64,000 bases of DNA from Bryoerythrophyllum caledonicum (Eukaryota; Streptophyta; Bryopsida; Pottiales; Pottiaceae): positions 21,939,022 through 22,003,021 of the forward strand of contig OZ020524.1 of the NCBI GenBank assembly GCA_963971425.1, in the 5' to 3' direction. Both the position numbers and the translations under genes were made by a program. This document shows positions 43,866 to 55,751 of the stretch, one piece after another (within the stretch, counting starts at the first letter, position 1; the number at the start of each line of letters is the position of its first letter). The notes below the pieces were generated by a model. It was not told where the DNA came from. It was given only the letters and a program-made list of their open reading frames with translations, and did not search any database.

Positions 43866-44477
43866 ATGGCGTCCACCGCCTTACTGAGGCGGTTTCCCTC
43901 TCCTGCGCTCTCGCCCTTACCTCAACTCTTCCACCCCCTCCGACCCTCCAGAGCAATGCGTGTGCTCGCCGCTCCGAACCCACACCTCAACCTTCAGACA
44001 TCTTCGTCGAGGTCACCTGACTCGCTTCAAGAGCAGGAGCAGGACGCGAGGGGGATTCGCTCTGGGGATAGCGCTCTGAAGGGGCTGGCGCTTGCCGCGC
44101 TACTGGCGTGCCCCGCGCTTCCCGCTCTGGCGATAGAGAGCGGTGGGGAGGTGTTGCGCCTCTCGGCCGCGGAGCTCGACCCGAGTACGGCGAAGCTGGC
44201 CATCGCGGTGCTGTCCCCGCTGTTCGCGGCGTTCAACCTCGCGTTCATCGTGCGCATTGTCATGTCGTGGTACCCGCAGATCCCCGTGGGCAAGTTCCCG
44301 TTCTCCCTCGCGTACACGTCTACGGAGCCCGTGCTGGGCCCGACGCGGCGCCTCATCCCCCCGGTGGGCGGCGTGGACGTCGCGCCCGTCATATGGGTCG
44401 CGCTCCTCAGCCTCCTCAACGAGATCCTGCTCGGCCAGCAGGGCCTACTCGTGCTCTTGTCGCAGCAGCAACCCTAG
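43866..44477 (+). CDS. YGGT-family plastid membrane protein, CCB3-like
   Basis: Single-exon gene of 203 codons from ATG 43866 to TAG 44475-44477. The first 60 or so residues are Ser/Arg/Pro-rich without acidic residues until QEQEQD, as in chloroplast transit peptides. A hydrophobic stretch follows (LALAALLACPALPALA). The YGGT domain then has two membrane segments: AIAVLSPLFAAFNLAFIVRIVMSWYP, listed here only as its core SPLFAAFNLAFIVRIVMSWY, and APVIWVALLSLLNEILLG. Between them is IPVGKFPFSLAYTSTEPVLG with PTRRLIPPVGGVD. The C-terminal GQQGLLVLLSQQQP resembles plant CCB3/YLMG3 most. CCB3 is known as an assembly factor for covalent haem attachment to cytochrome b6 in thylakoids. Family certain, orthology to CCB3 likely. 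Strongly GC-rich relative to its flanks. Confidence 0.85.
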   Translation: MASTALLRRFPSPALSPLPQLFHPLRPSRAMRVLAAPNPHLNLQTSSSRSPDSLQEQEQDARGIRSGDSALKGLALAALLACPALPALAIESGGEVLRLSAAELDPSTAKLAIAVLSPLFAAFNLAFIVRIVMSWYPQIPVGKFPFSLAYTSTEPVLGPTRRLIPPVGGVDVAPVIWVALLSLLNEILLGQQGLLVLLSQQQP

Positions 44478-44589
44478 AAACACCAACCCAAGTGAGATTT
44501 CTCGCCGCCACTTGCACTTGTAACCTATTCCAAAGAGTCAATAAAAATCATCCCATTCTTTTCCTTCATGGTTTTGATCAAAGACATTC

Positions 44590-44930
44590 TTTTCTGGTTG
44601 GAGTTTTTTGTTATATTGGCTTCGTAGGTTTGTAAAGAAGGATTTGTAACCTATACGAGAGACTTTTCTCCATGTGAACCTCTTGGTTGTCCTGGTTGTT
44701 TTTGATTTGCAGACATACTTTTCTCTGGTTGAAGGTTTTTGTTGTGTTGGATTTGTGAGTTTGCAAAGGAGGATTTGTACCTTATACGAGAGAATCATTT
44801 CATATCTTTTCTCTATGTGAGCCTCTTGGTTGTCCTGTTGTTTTTGATTTGCAGGCATACTTTTTATGGTGGAAGGTTTTTTGTTGTGTTGGATTTGTGA
44901 GTTTGCAAAAGAGGATTTGCGATGGCGGTC
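44590..44930 (+). repeat. Tandem repeat (about 140 bp) behind the CCB3-like gene
   Basis: Two and a half consecutive copies of a unit that contains GTTTTTGTTGTGTTGGATTT, GGATTTGTAACCTATACGAG and CCTCTTGGTTGTCCTG, starting near 44591, 44729 and 44869. A decayed isolated copy sits near 45165. Begins within the likely 3' untranslated region. Confidence 0.7.
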
Positions 44931-45655
44931 CAGGATCTGATGTTGGTATTTCCACGGTGGGACCTGTTTGGTATGCTGCAGTTTATACAGCTATGGTTGA
45001 ATGTTCATCAATTCAATCTCATGTTCTCTTCATGTGAGCTCTTGGAGATGCTGTTATTTTCACACTAATCTACATTTTATGCATGGGGTGTTGCAGCTAG
45101 GGTTGGATTTTCAGTAGTACAATGATATATCTTCACCTGTTTTTTTAATCGGAGAAATTTCCTTGGGGTTGGAAGTTTTTGTTGTGGTGGATTTGTGAAT
45201 CCGCAGAAGAAGATTTGCACTGACATGAATTACTGTAGCACCATAGCAGGGAGGGTCGCCACGAATATTTAACAGTCATGTTCTCCCTTCGAAATTTCAA
45301 AGGTTTAGAAATAGCCAAATCTCTCCAAAACGAATATATTCTTTATTACTTGTTTTGGAACACATCTTTTGATTTATTTAATCTCTTTCTGGAATTTCTA
45401 TTTAACAAACTTGTGACGTAATGTAAGTTGCTACTGTATTAGTGCATGAGGTGCAGACTTCATGTATTCCTACAAACATTCCTACTACACTCAAATGTCC
45501 TTACATTTAAGAGTTGTTTTGCACCAAGGGGACATTCCAATTGCCCTTGAAGTTAAATACACCAGGTAGCTCCTTTCAAGAAGTAGGAAAAAATAAAAAT
45601 AAAATAGACGGATCACTCTAAGTTTATCCACGTTCATAGAAAGCTTCTTTAACCT
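44931..45655. other. No gene recognised
   Basis: AT-rich spacer holding one stray unit of the repeat above (about 45165-45220). No supported coding frame. Confidence 0.45.
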
Positions 45656-46470
45656 TTAACCCCTAAAGGACCAAGGCAATTTTTCCTCAAAAACACTCCA
45701 AAACTGCCATTTTCAGCACATTCAACACAAAATGATACAAAATCATTTTTTTGAAAATTTAACCGTAGGATCTTGTACTAGACTTGTATGAGAGTGTGTG
45801 GTAAAAATTTTGGTCAGTTTGACTGCACGGATTGAAAGATATTAGCTTTTGAAGTGCGACATAATCTCTTTTTCAGGTCCTACTATACACCTTCAACAAA
45901 CTTCGACCACCTTCTATGGCAACTTTTTGCACTACGGGCCGTGATTTTATTGTGTTAACTTGAAAAGGATCATGTTAGGCACATGTGCACCAAATTTAGA
46001 AGTAGAAGAGGTGTAGAAGATGTCCTAAAAAATCCTGCAATGCAACTATGTGCCGAGAATCAACAATACACTTTATATTTTGCATATATCATATCCTTCT
46101 CAAATATCTGAAATTCACGAATCCGTACGGTAGATGCAAAGATCTCAATTTCCTTTCCAAGAGGACATTTTCTTTCTTTTAAATGGACAAATACTCGAAT
46201 TTCTATTGAATTTAGAAGTTATTAAAGTTTGGTGACAGTATTTGTGATATGTCACACTAAACTGCTGCACTATTTGTATACGTAAGTGAAAATAAATTGT
46301 AACTTTTGAACCGTAAGTCGGAATTCTACGAAATTTGTGTCTACGCAAAGCTAATCAAAAGTTGTCCATTCAGTAAAAAATCTCAGAAAATAATGCCTAG
46401 AATTGAGAACGTGGTACCTTACCCAAACTCAAAATGTCCCGCGAGGGGACATTGGTCCTTTAGGGGTTAA
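45656..46470 (-). mobile_element. TTAA-flanked element, copy E
   Basis: Ends TTAACCCCTAAAGGACCAAG and TTGGTCCTTTAGGGGTTAA, almost perfect inverted repeats with TTAA on both sides; 815 bp. The interior is related to copies A and B (ACCGTAGGATCTTGTACTAG, GCACGGATTGAAAGATATTA). A subterminal hairpin AATGTCCC GCGA GGGGACATT lies just inside the right end. No coding capacity. Confidence 0.75.
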
Positions 46471-47040
46471 ATGTCAAAAGGTGCCACTCTATTTTACATG
46501 TATGTTGTCATGATAAGGTTTAGATATCGAAATGACTTCCAAATGAATTATGTTAGTTGAAGAATCTTCAATCCAAAGGTGTAAGTCTTGATAAACTATG
46601 AGACATTTTCAATATTCTACAGAGTAAGATACATGCCTGTATATTCGGTTCCCAATTGACATTTAAGGGTTACAGGCAAAACCTTAAAGTGGTTCCTATA
46701 CACTCTAACGTCTTTTATGCCATAAAACCCTAGATCCAAAACATATCCTTAGATGGGTCGCAAACATTCTGATTTGGGTTCAAATTTGGTTCTGATAAAA
46801 AAAGGGGTTCAGCGTATTTCCGACACTGACGGTTTTACAAGTGGGGACGCAGTTGCCCCCCCCCATCCCCTCGTGACGGCATTGAACGCCTGCCCTGCAT
46901 CGTCGTCTTCGCCGGCGCACATCAGCTGGCTCACACGGAGGTTGGAAAAGCGGAAACTTTGGTTGCGAACTCCGCCTTAAACCCAGAATCTGACCTCGTC
47001 CGCCGTTGCTCCCTCGCCCTTTCTCTCCTCTCCCACCACC
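46471..47040. other. Spacer and promoter region of pyruvate kinase
   Basis: Spacer DNA becoming GC-richer toward 47040. The last 60 bases are C/T-rich (gttgctccctcgccctttctc), a usual plant leader. No separate gene. Confidence 0.4.
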
Positions 47041-50000
47041 ATGGCTTCAATGCTGGCCAACCGCGCGTCGCTTGCCGCGCCTTCGGCTTCGGAGGGCGCC
47101 GTCCTGGACAGGTACAATGGGTTGCGCAAGCAGGCGGCTGCGAGGACGACGAAGGTGGGGTTGCGGAGGCGCGTTTCGGCTGCTGCGGCGCCCGTGGTGT
47201 GCTCGACGAGCCTGCGTCCGGGGCGGTACGTGAAGGAGCAGGGCGGCAGCATCATCCCGGTGTCGCCGGAGGACGGGCGCATCAATTTCCTGGAGGACGA
47301 GGTGAAGGTCCGCGCGTTCGAGAGCGTGCCGACGGACGAGGGCCGCGGCGGCATGTGGGTGAAGCCGTCGTTCCAGCGCAAGACCAAGATCGTGTGCACA
47401 ATTGGGCCCACGTCCAACACCAAGGAGATGATCTGGAAGCTGGCGGCCGAGGGCATGAACGTCGCGCGCCTCAACATGTCGCACGGTGACCACGCCAGCC
47501 ACAAGCAGGTGATTGACCTCGTGCGCGAGTTCAACAAGGAGGCCCACTCCAATGTCATCGCGCTCATGCTCGACACCAAGGTACGCTGCTCATACCGCAT
47601 TCTCATCCTCTCTGCTTCAATTTGTGTCCAGCCCTAACACTTTCCTCTCGAAGGGCCCCGAGGTCAGGAGCGGAGACCTGCCGCAGCCCATTTGGCTTAA
47701 GAAGGGCGACCCCTTCACCTTCACAATCAAGCGCGGAGTCGGCACCGACACCTGTGTCAGCGTCAACTACGACGATTTCGTGAACGACGTTGAAAGCGGC
47801 GACACTCTGCTCATCGACGGTAAATTTTGCTGACTCTAAAGCCACCCAAACTTTCAACTACTATCTGTCCACTCGGTAATTGTAGCCATCTTTGGGAGTT
47901 TGCATGAGATGCCTTGATGAATATTAGCCCTCCTTTGAGCCGGTTTTAGATCAATTGAGAACTATTTAGAGATGATAATCGGACTCCTGACTGAGTGCTA
48001 ATGATGCTGGTGGATGTGACGAGATTAGGAGGCATGATGTCGTTGGAGGTGAAGTCGAAGACGCACGAAGAGGTGCTGTGTGAGGTCGTGGATGGGGGCG
48101 AGCTCAAGTCCCGTCGCCATCTCAACGTCCGGGGCAAAAGTGCCACTCTGCCATCCATCACTGGTATGTCGTAGTGATTTCACTTCTTATAGTTCATGGA
48201 GATTTCAATGGGATCACTGACTATGGAGTGCCTATGAAATTGCAGAGAAAGATTGGGAAGATATCAAGTTCGGGGTGGAAAACAAGGTGGACTTTTATGC
48301 CTTGTCATTCGTGAAGGATGCTGAGGTTGTGCATGAACTCAAAGCCTTTCTGAAAGGTAATTCCGTCTTTAGTCTTTGTTGTGATGTTTTTGTGGTTCCG
48401 CAGTTTGTTAATCATACAATTGTGGGTGCTACAGAGAAGTCAGCGGACATTCATGTGATTGTGAAGATCGAGAGTGCAGATTCAATCCCGAACCTGCAAT
48501 CTATACTGGATGCAGCTGATGGTGTAAGGCTTTATAGCTCTGGCTCTCTTCTCTATGTGTAGGTTTTTCCGGTCATGTATTTTTTGCCGGTTAGGATGAG
48601 TTTTGCTTCTGTTGGGCTGCGGTGGTCTTTTATATTGATTTCCGAGCACTATTTTTGCAGGCTATGGTTGCTCGAGGTGATCTTGGAGCTGAGCTGCCAA
48701 TTGAGGAAGTACCTCTTTTGCAGGTACGATAATTACTCAGCTTAGTACTTTATACCTGCTGATAATATGACATGTTGGAATAGCACGAGTTAATTGGGGG
48801 ATGCTTTCTGTTATGATCATGGTTGAGCATGATAAGGATCCCTTTTAGGAGAGTGTTTTAGGTAACTGTTACTACTACGCACAGGAGGAGATTGAAAGTG
48901 CGTTTCTTTGCAGGGGGAGATCATTAGGTCATGCAGAGCCATGGGGAAGCCAGTGATCGTAGCTACAAACATGCTTGAGAGCATGATCACTCATCCAACT
49001 CCCACTCGAGCGGAAGTCTCGGACATTGCCATCGCTGTCCGTGAAGGAGCTGACGCAGTTATGCTTTCTGGTGAAACTGCCCACGGAAAGTAAGCACTTT
49101 CTTCACTCGTATACAGCTGCAAAATACTAAATTCTTGTGCTCCATGGCTGTATGATTGTAGCATTAGAAGCATTCAAACTCTTACACTATTTCTCTGTAC
49201 CTTTTTGGTCAGGTATCCATTGAAAGCTGTACGGGTGATGCACACGGTGGCCATGCGTACCGAGGCAACCATGCCAGAAGAGGAGGCACCTGCTAATCTT
49301 GGTCGAGCTTTCAAGGTAGCCATTCCCACCACTCACGGATATATATTTTTTCATTTTTTGAACTGCATTGTGGTGGCCATTTCGAAGAATAGATGTACTG
49401 AAGAGCCTAGGCGATTGTTGCATTTTTGAAACTCTCTGCTTGCAAGTTCCTTGGCGACCTTCCTGGGGTGTTTGTTAAGGTTGGTTTCTATATGCAAGTA
49501 AGTAGTTGGTGTATGGTATTATTCTCCTGCCAGTTCTCACTCTTAATGGCTATGTTTTTTTGCTTTGGAACAGACACACATGAGTGAAATGTTCGCATTT
49601 CATGCCACTTTGATGTCGAACACGTTGGGGACGTCTATCTGTGTGTTTACACGTTCAGGTTTCATGGCTCTGTTACTGAGCCATTACCGCCCAGCCGGCA
49701 CCATCTTCGCTTTCACAAACGAGTACGTTTCTATTCCTCTTTCAATAGCTACCTGAAACATTTACAGCAGCTTTGGCTCTATTATGTGAAGCTTGGTCTG
49801 CCGCATTGCTTTTTTACCAGTCAGGGCTTGCATCCTTGGGCTGTTTTTCCCTATTTGAGACATTAGTCGTACCTCGTGAAGTCTTTGTACATAAGCTTGA
49901 GGTCTCAGAACGATTTTGTTGTGAACTTGCAGTAAGAAGGTGCAGTCACGATTGGCACTTTATCATGGTGTGAGGGCGCTACATATCCACTTCACCAATG

Positions 50001-50278
50001 ACGCGGAAGAGACCTTTGTCAACGCGCTCAGCATTTTGCAGGTAATTTTTGACGAGGGTTTTTGTGTGATGTACCATTTCGTTTACTGGGATGCATTCCA
50101 GATGCACAATCTAAATAGTTCTCAGATTTGACTCTTATTGGAGGTGTTGGGTTTGACTCCACAGAAAAAGGGGATGGTGCAAGATGGTGAAGAGATTGCC
50201 TTGGTGCAGAGTGGAAGACAGCCCATTTGGAGAGCGGAGTACACTCACCACATTCAAGTGCGCAAAGTGCGGGCTTAA
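47041..50278 (+). CDS. Plastid pyruvate kinase, beta-type subunit
   Basis: Converts phosphoenolpyruvate and ADP to pyruvate and ATP in the plastid, feeding fatty-acid synthesis. Eleven exons by GT-AG sites: 47041-47580, 47654-47819, 48029-48163, 48246-48356, 48435-48523, 48661-48723, 48914-49089, 49213-49315, 49574-49722, 49933-50041, 50165-50278; they total 1755 bases (584 codons) with all phases agreeing. Residues 1 to about 60 form a Ser/Ala/Arg-rich transit peptide. Catalytic-barrel motifs: [158 protein letters not shown]. The C-terminal domain ends IQVRKVRA. It closely resembles Arabidopsis PKP2 (PKp-beta1), including the [18 protein letters not shown] insert typical of plastid beta forms. 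Length is usual for the family. Confidence 0.95.
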
Positions 50279-50866
50279 GGGATGAGCAAGCTTTAGACTT
50301 GTTTCTGATTGTTGATAATGAAGGGGCCTTCTAATTGTGCCATATCCTATGTAACTATTCCCGGGCTTGTCGGATGCACCCCCGAAATGTTCCCTTTTGT
50401 GCTGCAGACTCTTATAGCACCAAGTATACATGGTGCGTTTGCCCTGCCGCAATTCATGTTGTCCAGCTAATTGGAACCTGGACGGAGATAGCAACATTTT
50501 ATGTGTATCCATTCCATATCATATAAATGAAGGTGGAGTGAGTGCCTCAGCCTCTACTTTTATATGCTGTGACCTCAGTTGCATACATTCATTGTTTAAT
50601 CTGCTAAATTTGTTATTTAGTGTTTGTAGCACAGACTACGAACCATGAAACGGAAAATCCCAAGCCATTCAAAACAAACCGAATTGATAGGAAGCTGGAG
50701 GAATCTTTCATATGAAAGAGATTTCATTGCAAAAGGAAGTAACCACAATAAAAGTCGTGTCAGGACCGGCCACAACCATGTCGATCACAACGAGACTGAA
50801 CCCAAGACACTAAGAGTAACACCTAGTCGTTACAAGCGATCCACAAAGTCCAAATGGTGATGCCTC
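50279..50866. other. 3' region of pyruvate kinase; no further gene
   Basis: 3' untranslated and spacer DNA up to the degraded LINE. No frame is supported. Confidence 0.45.
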
Positions 50867-53800
50867 TCAGAATCTGCTCATGCGACAAAATTTTCTAGGC
50901 AATCTAGCAGCAAAAAGGGATTGTTCGAGGTTGGGTTTACTCCATTGTCTACCTCTAGGGTTGCTGATGGTGTTGAGGACGTTGTAGATATTATAGTTCC
51001 AAGCGTTCTTGGCAGGCTCGCACTCCCAGGGGTAGTTGATGGTGCTCTCTACTACTCTAAGTGCAACTATTGTTGATGTGTCATGGCTTTGCGTTCTCCA
51101 TTGCTTGACTGCAATGCCCTTGTGCCAATATTGCCAGAGAAAGCCCCGCTCTTTCCATGTTCTTTGGGAATCCAATACATTGGTCCATTTAACTTTGAAT
51201 TGAGGCGGCAAAACATGTTGCCGTTCAGTCATAGTCACATTTGGCGGTGGCCGTCGAGCCCTAAGTAGCTCTCTCCCCATCTAAGTGGAATGGGGAGAAA
51301 GGTTTCTTCCTTAGGCCATTTAAGTGTATGATCTCATTGAAGGTCGCATACCCTCCCATAGAACCAATAAGTGACACTTTGTTTAGGATTATGCTTACTC
51401 AAATCCTAGCAAGGTGACTTGGAACAAGTTCATTGAAAAACTCTCCCAATGTCTTGAAAAACAATAGTGGGGTGGAGACAGATTGACGTGTCAAAAATGC
51501 CAAGCCAATCCTTTGCATTGATGTGCCAGTAGCATTGGTGGAATAGCCTTTGATTTGGGCCTTCAAGCCTACTATAGATGTTATTTCAGGGGCCTTCTTC
51601 CTCCGTGGTCAAGCCAAACTTGCAGAGGGTGCCTGAGTGAAAGAGATGAAGCAATTTTGGCGGGAATTCCACCCATCTCTAATGAAGATACAGCCGTGGG
51701 GTGTCATTGCCGTGGCTCTGATTTTGGATAAGCCATTGTTCAAAGCGAGCGTGCTATCATACCACAAGAAGAGGGAGCTCAGCCACTCTTCAAAAGTTCC
51801 TTGTTCCCTTTCAGAGACCTTGTTCCTCATGATTCTCTACGCACGTTTGGTTTTGTTCCAGAGGTTAGAGCCATTGGAGGACGTGAAGCTAGACATGGTG
51901 AACTACGAGAAGCAAGGTTGCTATTTAGTTAAGTGGAGGGTTGACTGTTAACAAGCATGTGGCTAAGAAGTATTTTGAACTAAGAGGAGCCAAGTTCCTA
52001 GGCTGTCACCACCCACTTGCAAATGAGTGTGCTCGCTTCTTCCTTGAGGTCAATAATGTTAAACCATCTTAGCTCTTTCTTTTGGCAGAAGGCCCTACAT
52101 GCTACTTTTGCTCTAAGTGGCTGAGATGAGCCAGCCTAGATGTAGTGGCGCATCTTCTGTATAACTTGTTTAATACCTATTGTAAGGAACCTATCAACAT
52201 CTTGAAAATTGAAGGTGAGTCCAAAACGTGTGTCAAGTAACTTGGGAGATATCTCCTTCTTTGGCCCACTAAAAATCAAATCCATTTGTCCACTTGGGCC
52301 TATGTCTCACCCTTAGAGCCCAATAACATGCCATTGACTTTTCAGAGTTGGATACAAGCCTAGAGACAATACCAAAGTGGCTGATCGTTTGCACAGTGTT
52401 TTGTACCACCACTTCATCAGCTACAAGGGTCATAGATGTATCATCTTCAAATTGCATGATGACTAGTGACTCAATGGAGTATGCAATGTTGATCCCTTGA
52501 ATTTTGCCTCTATGCATCTCTTTCTTGATACTCTTATTTAGGATTTTTCCAACTATGAGGAAGAAGTAAGGTGCAAGAGGGCAGCCTTGATGCACTCCTT
52601 GTTCAATAGAGGAAATGACTTGATTGCCTTCCATTGACACTCACACATGCCTTAGCTCCCGTGAATAGGGAAGTAATATCAATGAATTCCTAGGGGAACG
52701 CCATGTATTCTATTGCTCAAAAGAGAAAATTCAAATCCACTCTATCATAGGCTTTAGAAAAGTTGAGTTTGAGAAAGATTAGTGATTGGTTAGGAGTTTT
52801 GACATGTAGAATGGTCTCATGCATGATAAAGATATTATCCAATATGTATTGCATTGGAAGGAAGGCCAATTGGTCATGGCTGATAATTTCCAATAGAATT
52901 GGAGACATACCTGAAGGGCCTTGGCAAATATTTTATATGTGACTTTTCAAAGCGTGACAGGTCTCGAGTTGTTGAAAGTGCCCCTCCCTCCTCCTTTGTG
53001 AATAAAAGCAATAAGACCTCTAGTCACACCTTCATGAAAGTGGCCCTTGGCTAGAGCTACTTGCAACATTAGTAGATAATCTAGTCTATTGCCATGGCAC
53101 AGTTTTTTGAAGAATTCAACCGCAATGCCATCAAGGCCATGGGCTTTGCCTGTTGCTAGTTCCTAAACTACTTTAGTGAGTTCAGTTAGAGTCAGAAGCT
53201 TTTTTAAGGAGTCTCTCATTACTTGATCTTAGCTTAGAGCATGGGCCTTGCAGAGTAGAGAGTTGTGTATATCTAATTAGGCTAGAATCCTCTCTTTTAG
53301 GGTAGAGTTTAGAGTAAAATTTAAAGCTTATGCCCTCAAGTTGAGTGTGATCTAGTTGTGAGTTACCAATCAAGTCCTCTAATTTGGTTATACTTGTTTG
53401 GGTTGTCCGTTGTCTGGTTGCTTCAAAGAAATCCATAGATGCCTTATCTCTATCCTTCTTTCTTCATATCCTACTGCAAATGTTATGCCTGTCTATTTTC
53501 CATTCTTATAAGACTTTAAGCTCATCTCTAGCCATATTTGTTCCAATTTCAGCAGCCTCGTTACTCGAAATAGTGTGTAAGGTGCCTAGTTCTCTTGAGT
53601 TGTGATCAAAGGTGCACCTTTCTCTCTCTTTTGGGCTTTGCTTTCTCTTTGCATATGCCTTTGTACCATTTAAGCACTACGGCTAATCTTATCAAGGAAT
53701 CATAGTTTAAAAGGGCATGCTTTCCACCTTTTGGACAGTTCCTTAACTTCTTCTTCTTTCTTTGAATATGTTAGGCTCATCTTGTACTTAGCCCCTAGGA

Positions 53801-54290
53801 GTTTACTCTACTTTAATTCCATAGTTGATATTTTTGGGAGTTGGTTAGAGTGACCACAATCTTCCAGGGTTTTATACACCTTTATGTGATCATCTACCTT
53901 ACTACTTGAGTATGAAAAGGAATAGTACGTATCAACTCTGGCTTGAACTTTATCTAGACCTATACACATATTGCCTCAAAAGTAGGATATCAGCTTGACA
54001 TAGCAATAGAAGTCCTTAATGTTGAAATGTGACTCAAGTATGCCAAACTCTAGTTCTTCCCTTGTTATATGGTGTATCCTCTAGCTGTAGATTTATCTTT
54101 CTCTATTTCTACAAAGCTCCAATCGCCGCAAACTATCCACGAGCAAGACAATGGAAGGTTTCTTATTAGTTCTTGCTAAAGGAGAATGCGTTCACAGGAA
54201 GAGAGGGGGCCATTTTTATTCAGGATACCTATGGTGCCCCCCTAAAATGTCTTTTAACGTTATCAATTGTGTCATATTCTCATCAATGGA
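50867..54290 (-). mobile_element. Degraded L1-like LINE (ORF2 remnants)
   Basis: Minus-strand fragments in ORF2 order. A pre-RT linker with GNSQLDHTQLEGISFKFYSK (near 53350) comes first. RT pieces follow: DQLAFLPMQYILDNIFIMHE with LNFSKAYDRVDLNF (52717-52908), EQGVHQGCPLAPYFF and an FEDD in the place of the catalytic F/YADD (52269-52640). A C-terminal zinc-binding-like region is at 50867-51280 (WKERGFLWQYWHKGIAVKQW). Many stops and frameshifts separate the pieces, so it is old. It belongs to the ordinary plant L1-type lineage and is unrelated in sequence to the two large LINEs here. The APE part at the 5' end is unrecognisable. Confidence 0.8.
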
Positions 54291-55263
54291 ACCTTAGGTG
54301 GTAATGAGATGTTGGACACTTGGTGAAATTAGCATCCCAGTACCTCAAGAATGCTATCTTGTGAGCGGTGAGCGGCGAGCGGCGAGCACTGAAATCATGA
54401 CAATTTTTACCATTGTTTTTATTGTAAAATTAAAAAGAACACCTATTGCCGTGAGTGTAGGTGGATTGTGCTTCAAAAAATCAAAATAAAAACATTAACA
54501 TAAGAGAAATTCTGGACTTGCAATTGCTTTAATTTATCTTTTATTCAATAGAGGCACCTATAGCCGTGGAACTATTTTTAGACTTTTTGGAAAATTTTAC
54601 ATCCAAAAGTAAAAGGATAAGACTCAAGAGATAATGAAACATATATTACAATGCAAATTTCTATTCCAAATAATAGCGATTTCATATAAAATTAATGGGG
54701 GAGAAGTACATCTATAATCCCCTTATTTTTAATATAAAATAGAATTAAAAATATGGAGATGAAGTACATCTATTCAACTATCAAATTTCTTTTATTGCAA
54801 ATATCTTAAAACCATGGATAAGCTATGCTTGAATAACTCTGCAACTTGCAGTATAAAAATTCTCTTGGATGTGTATTACTATTCTAATTAAGTCAAATAT
54901 GTATTACTATTCTAATTAAGTCAAATATGTATTACTATTCTAATAATTGTTCAGGTTAATGGTAATTTGTGTCCGAAGGTTATAGAGAGAGACATTATTG
55001 GTGAAAAATGTTGAATGCCGCAACAATGACATGTCATCTATTGACTTGATTCCTTAATTTTTGTTTTGACTTGATTCCCACGTGACGTTGTGGCACCTCT
55101 AGGCTTGACTTGTAAATTGGTAGAGCTTTCACAAGTTTGGAACAACTGATACCAGCTGATTTCAACATCTCCGGTCTTTCACATTCGTTTTTAATGGAAT
55201 TGGAGCTTGTGAGTCGGTGACAAGTGGCTCCAGCTTTGAGTTTTGGAGCGCTTCGGATGATTC
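54291..55263. other. Gene-free AT-rich spacer with a 28-bp tandem repeat
   Basis: At 54873-54944 two full and one partial copy of GTATTACTATTCTAATTAAG plus TCAAATAT occur head to tail. GAGCGGCGAGCGGCGAGC forms a short repeat at 54362. No gene. Confidence 0.55.
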
Positions 55264-55751
55264 TAAGGTAGAACCACCTATTTTCGTGCACTTAAGAGGA
55301 TATCCTGGATGCAAAGTGGTGCATGAGCTGAATTTTTTTCCACAGATTAGCAAATACTGGGATATGAGAATGGAAGTGGAATTTTTATTTTTCGAGTATG
55401 GTTGAATTTACAATATTTTTTTGAATAAAAACACCGTAGCTTCCTGTATTAGTTCATAGGATACCTCTAATATTAAGCTAACAGTGAGGTATTTTGAGGA
55501 CCATGCGAGGGTACCTCTGTAATGCTCACAGGCTGTAAATGGACAAAAAAAAATCAAAATTCAACTTGCCTGGTATCCAAAACCGTCCAGTACCGATCGA
55601 ATAGCGTCCATTACTAGTGCAAAGCCGAGCTGTTGTAAACTGACAGCGGAACAGGCGCTGGTTCGTGACCCACCAGCTTTGACATGGAAAGCGTGCATGT
55701 GCAACTTGCGGGCAAGGAAAAGAGAGGTTCGGCGCTGCAGTTCACACATGG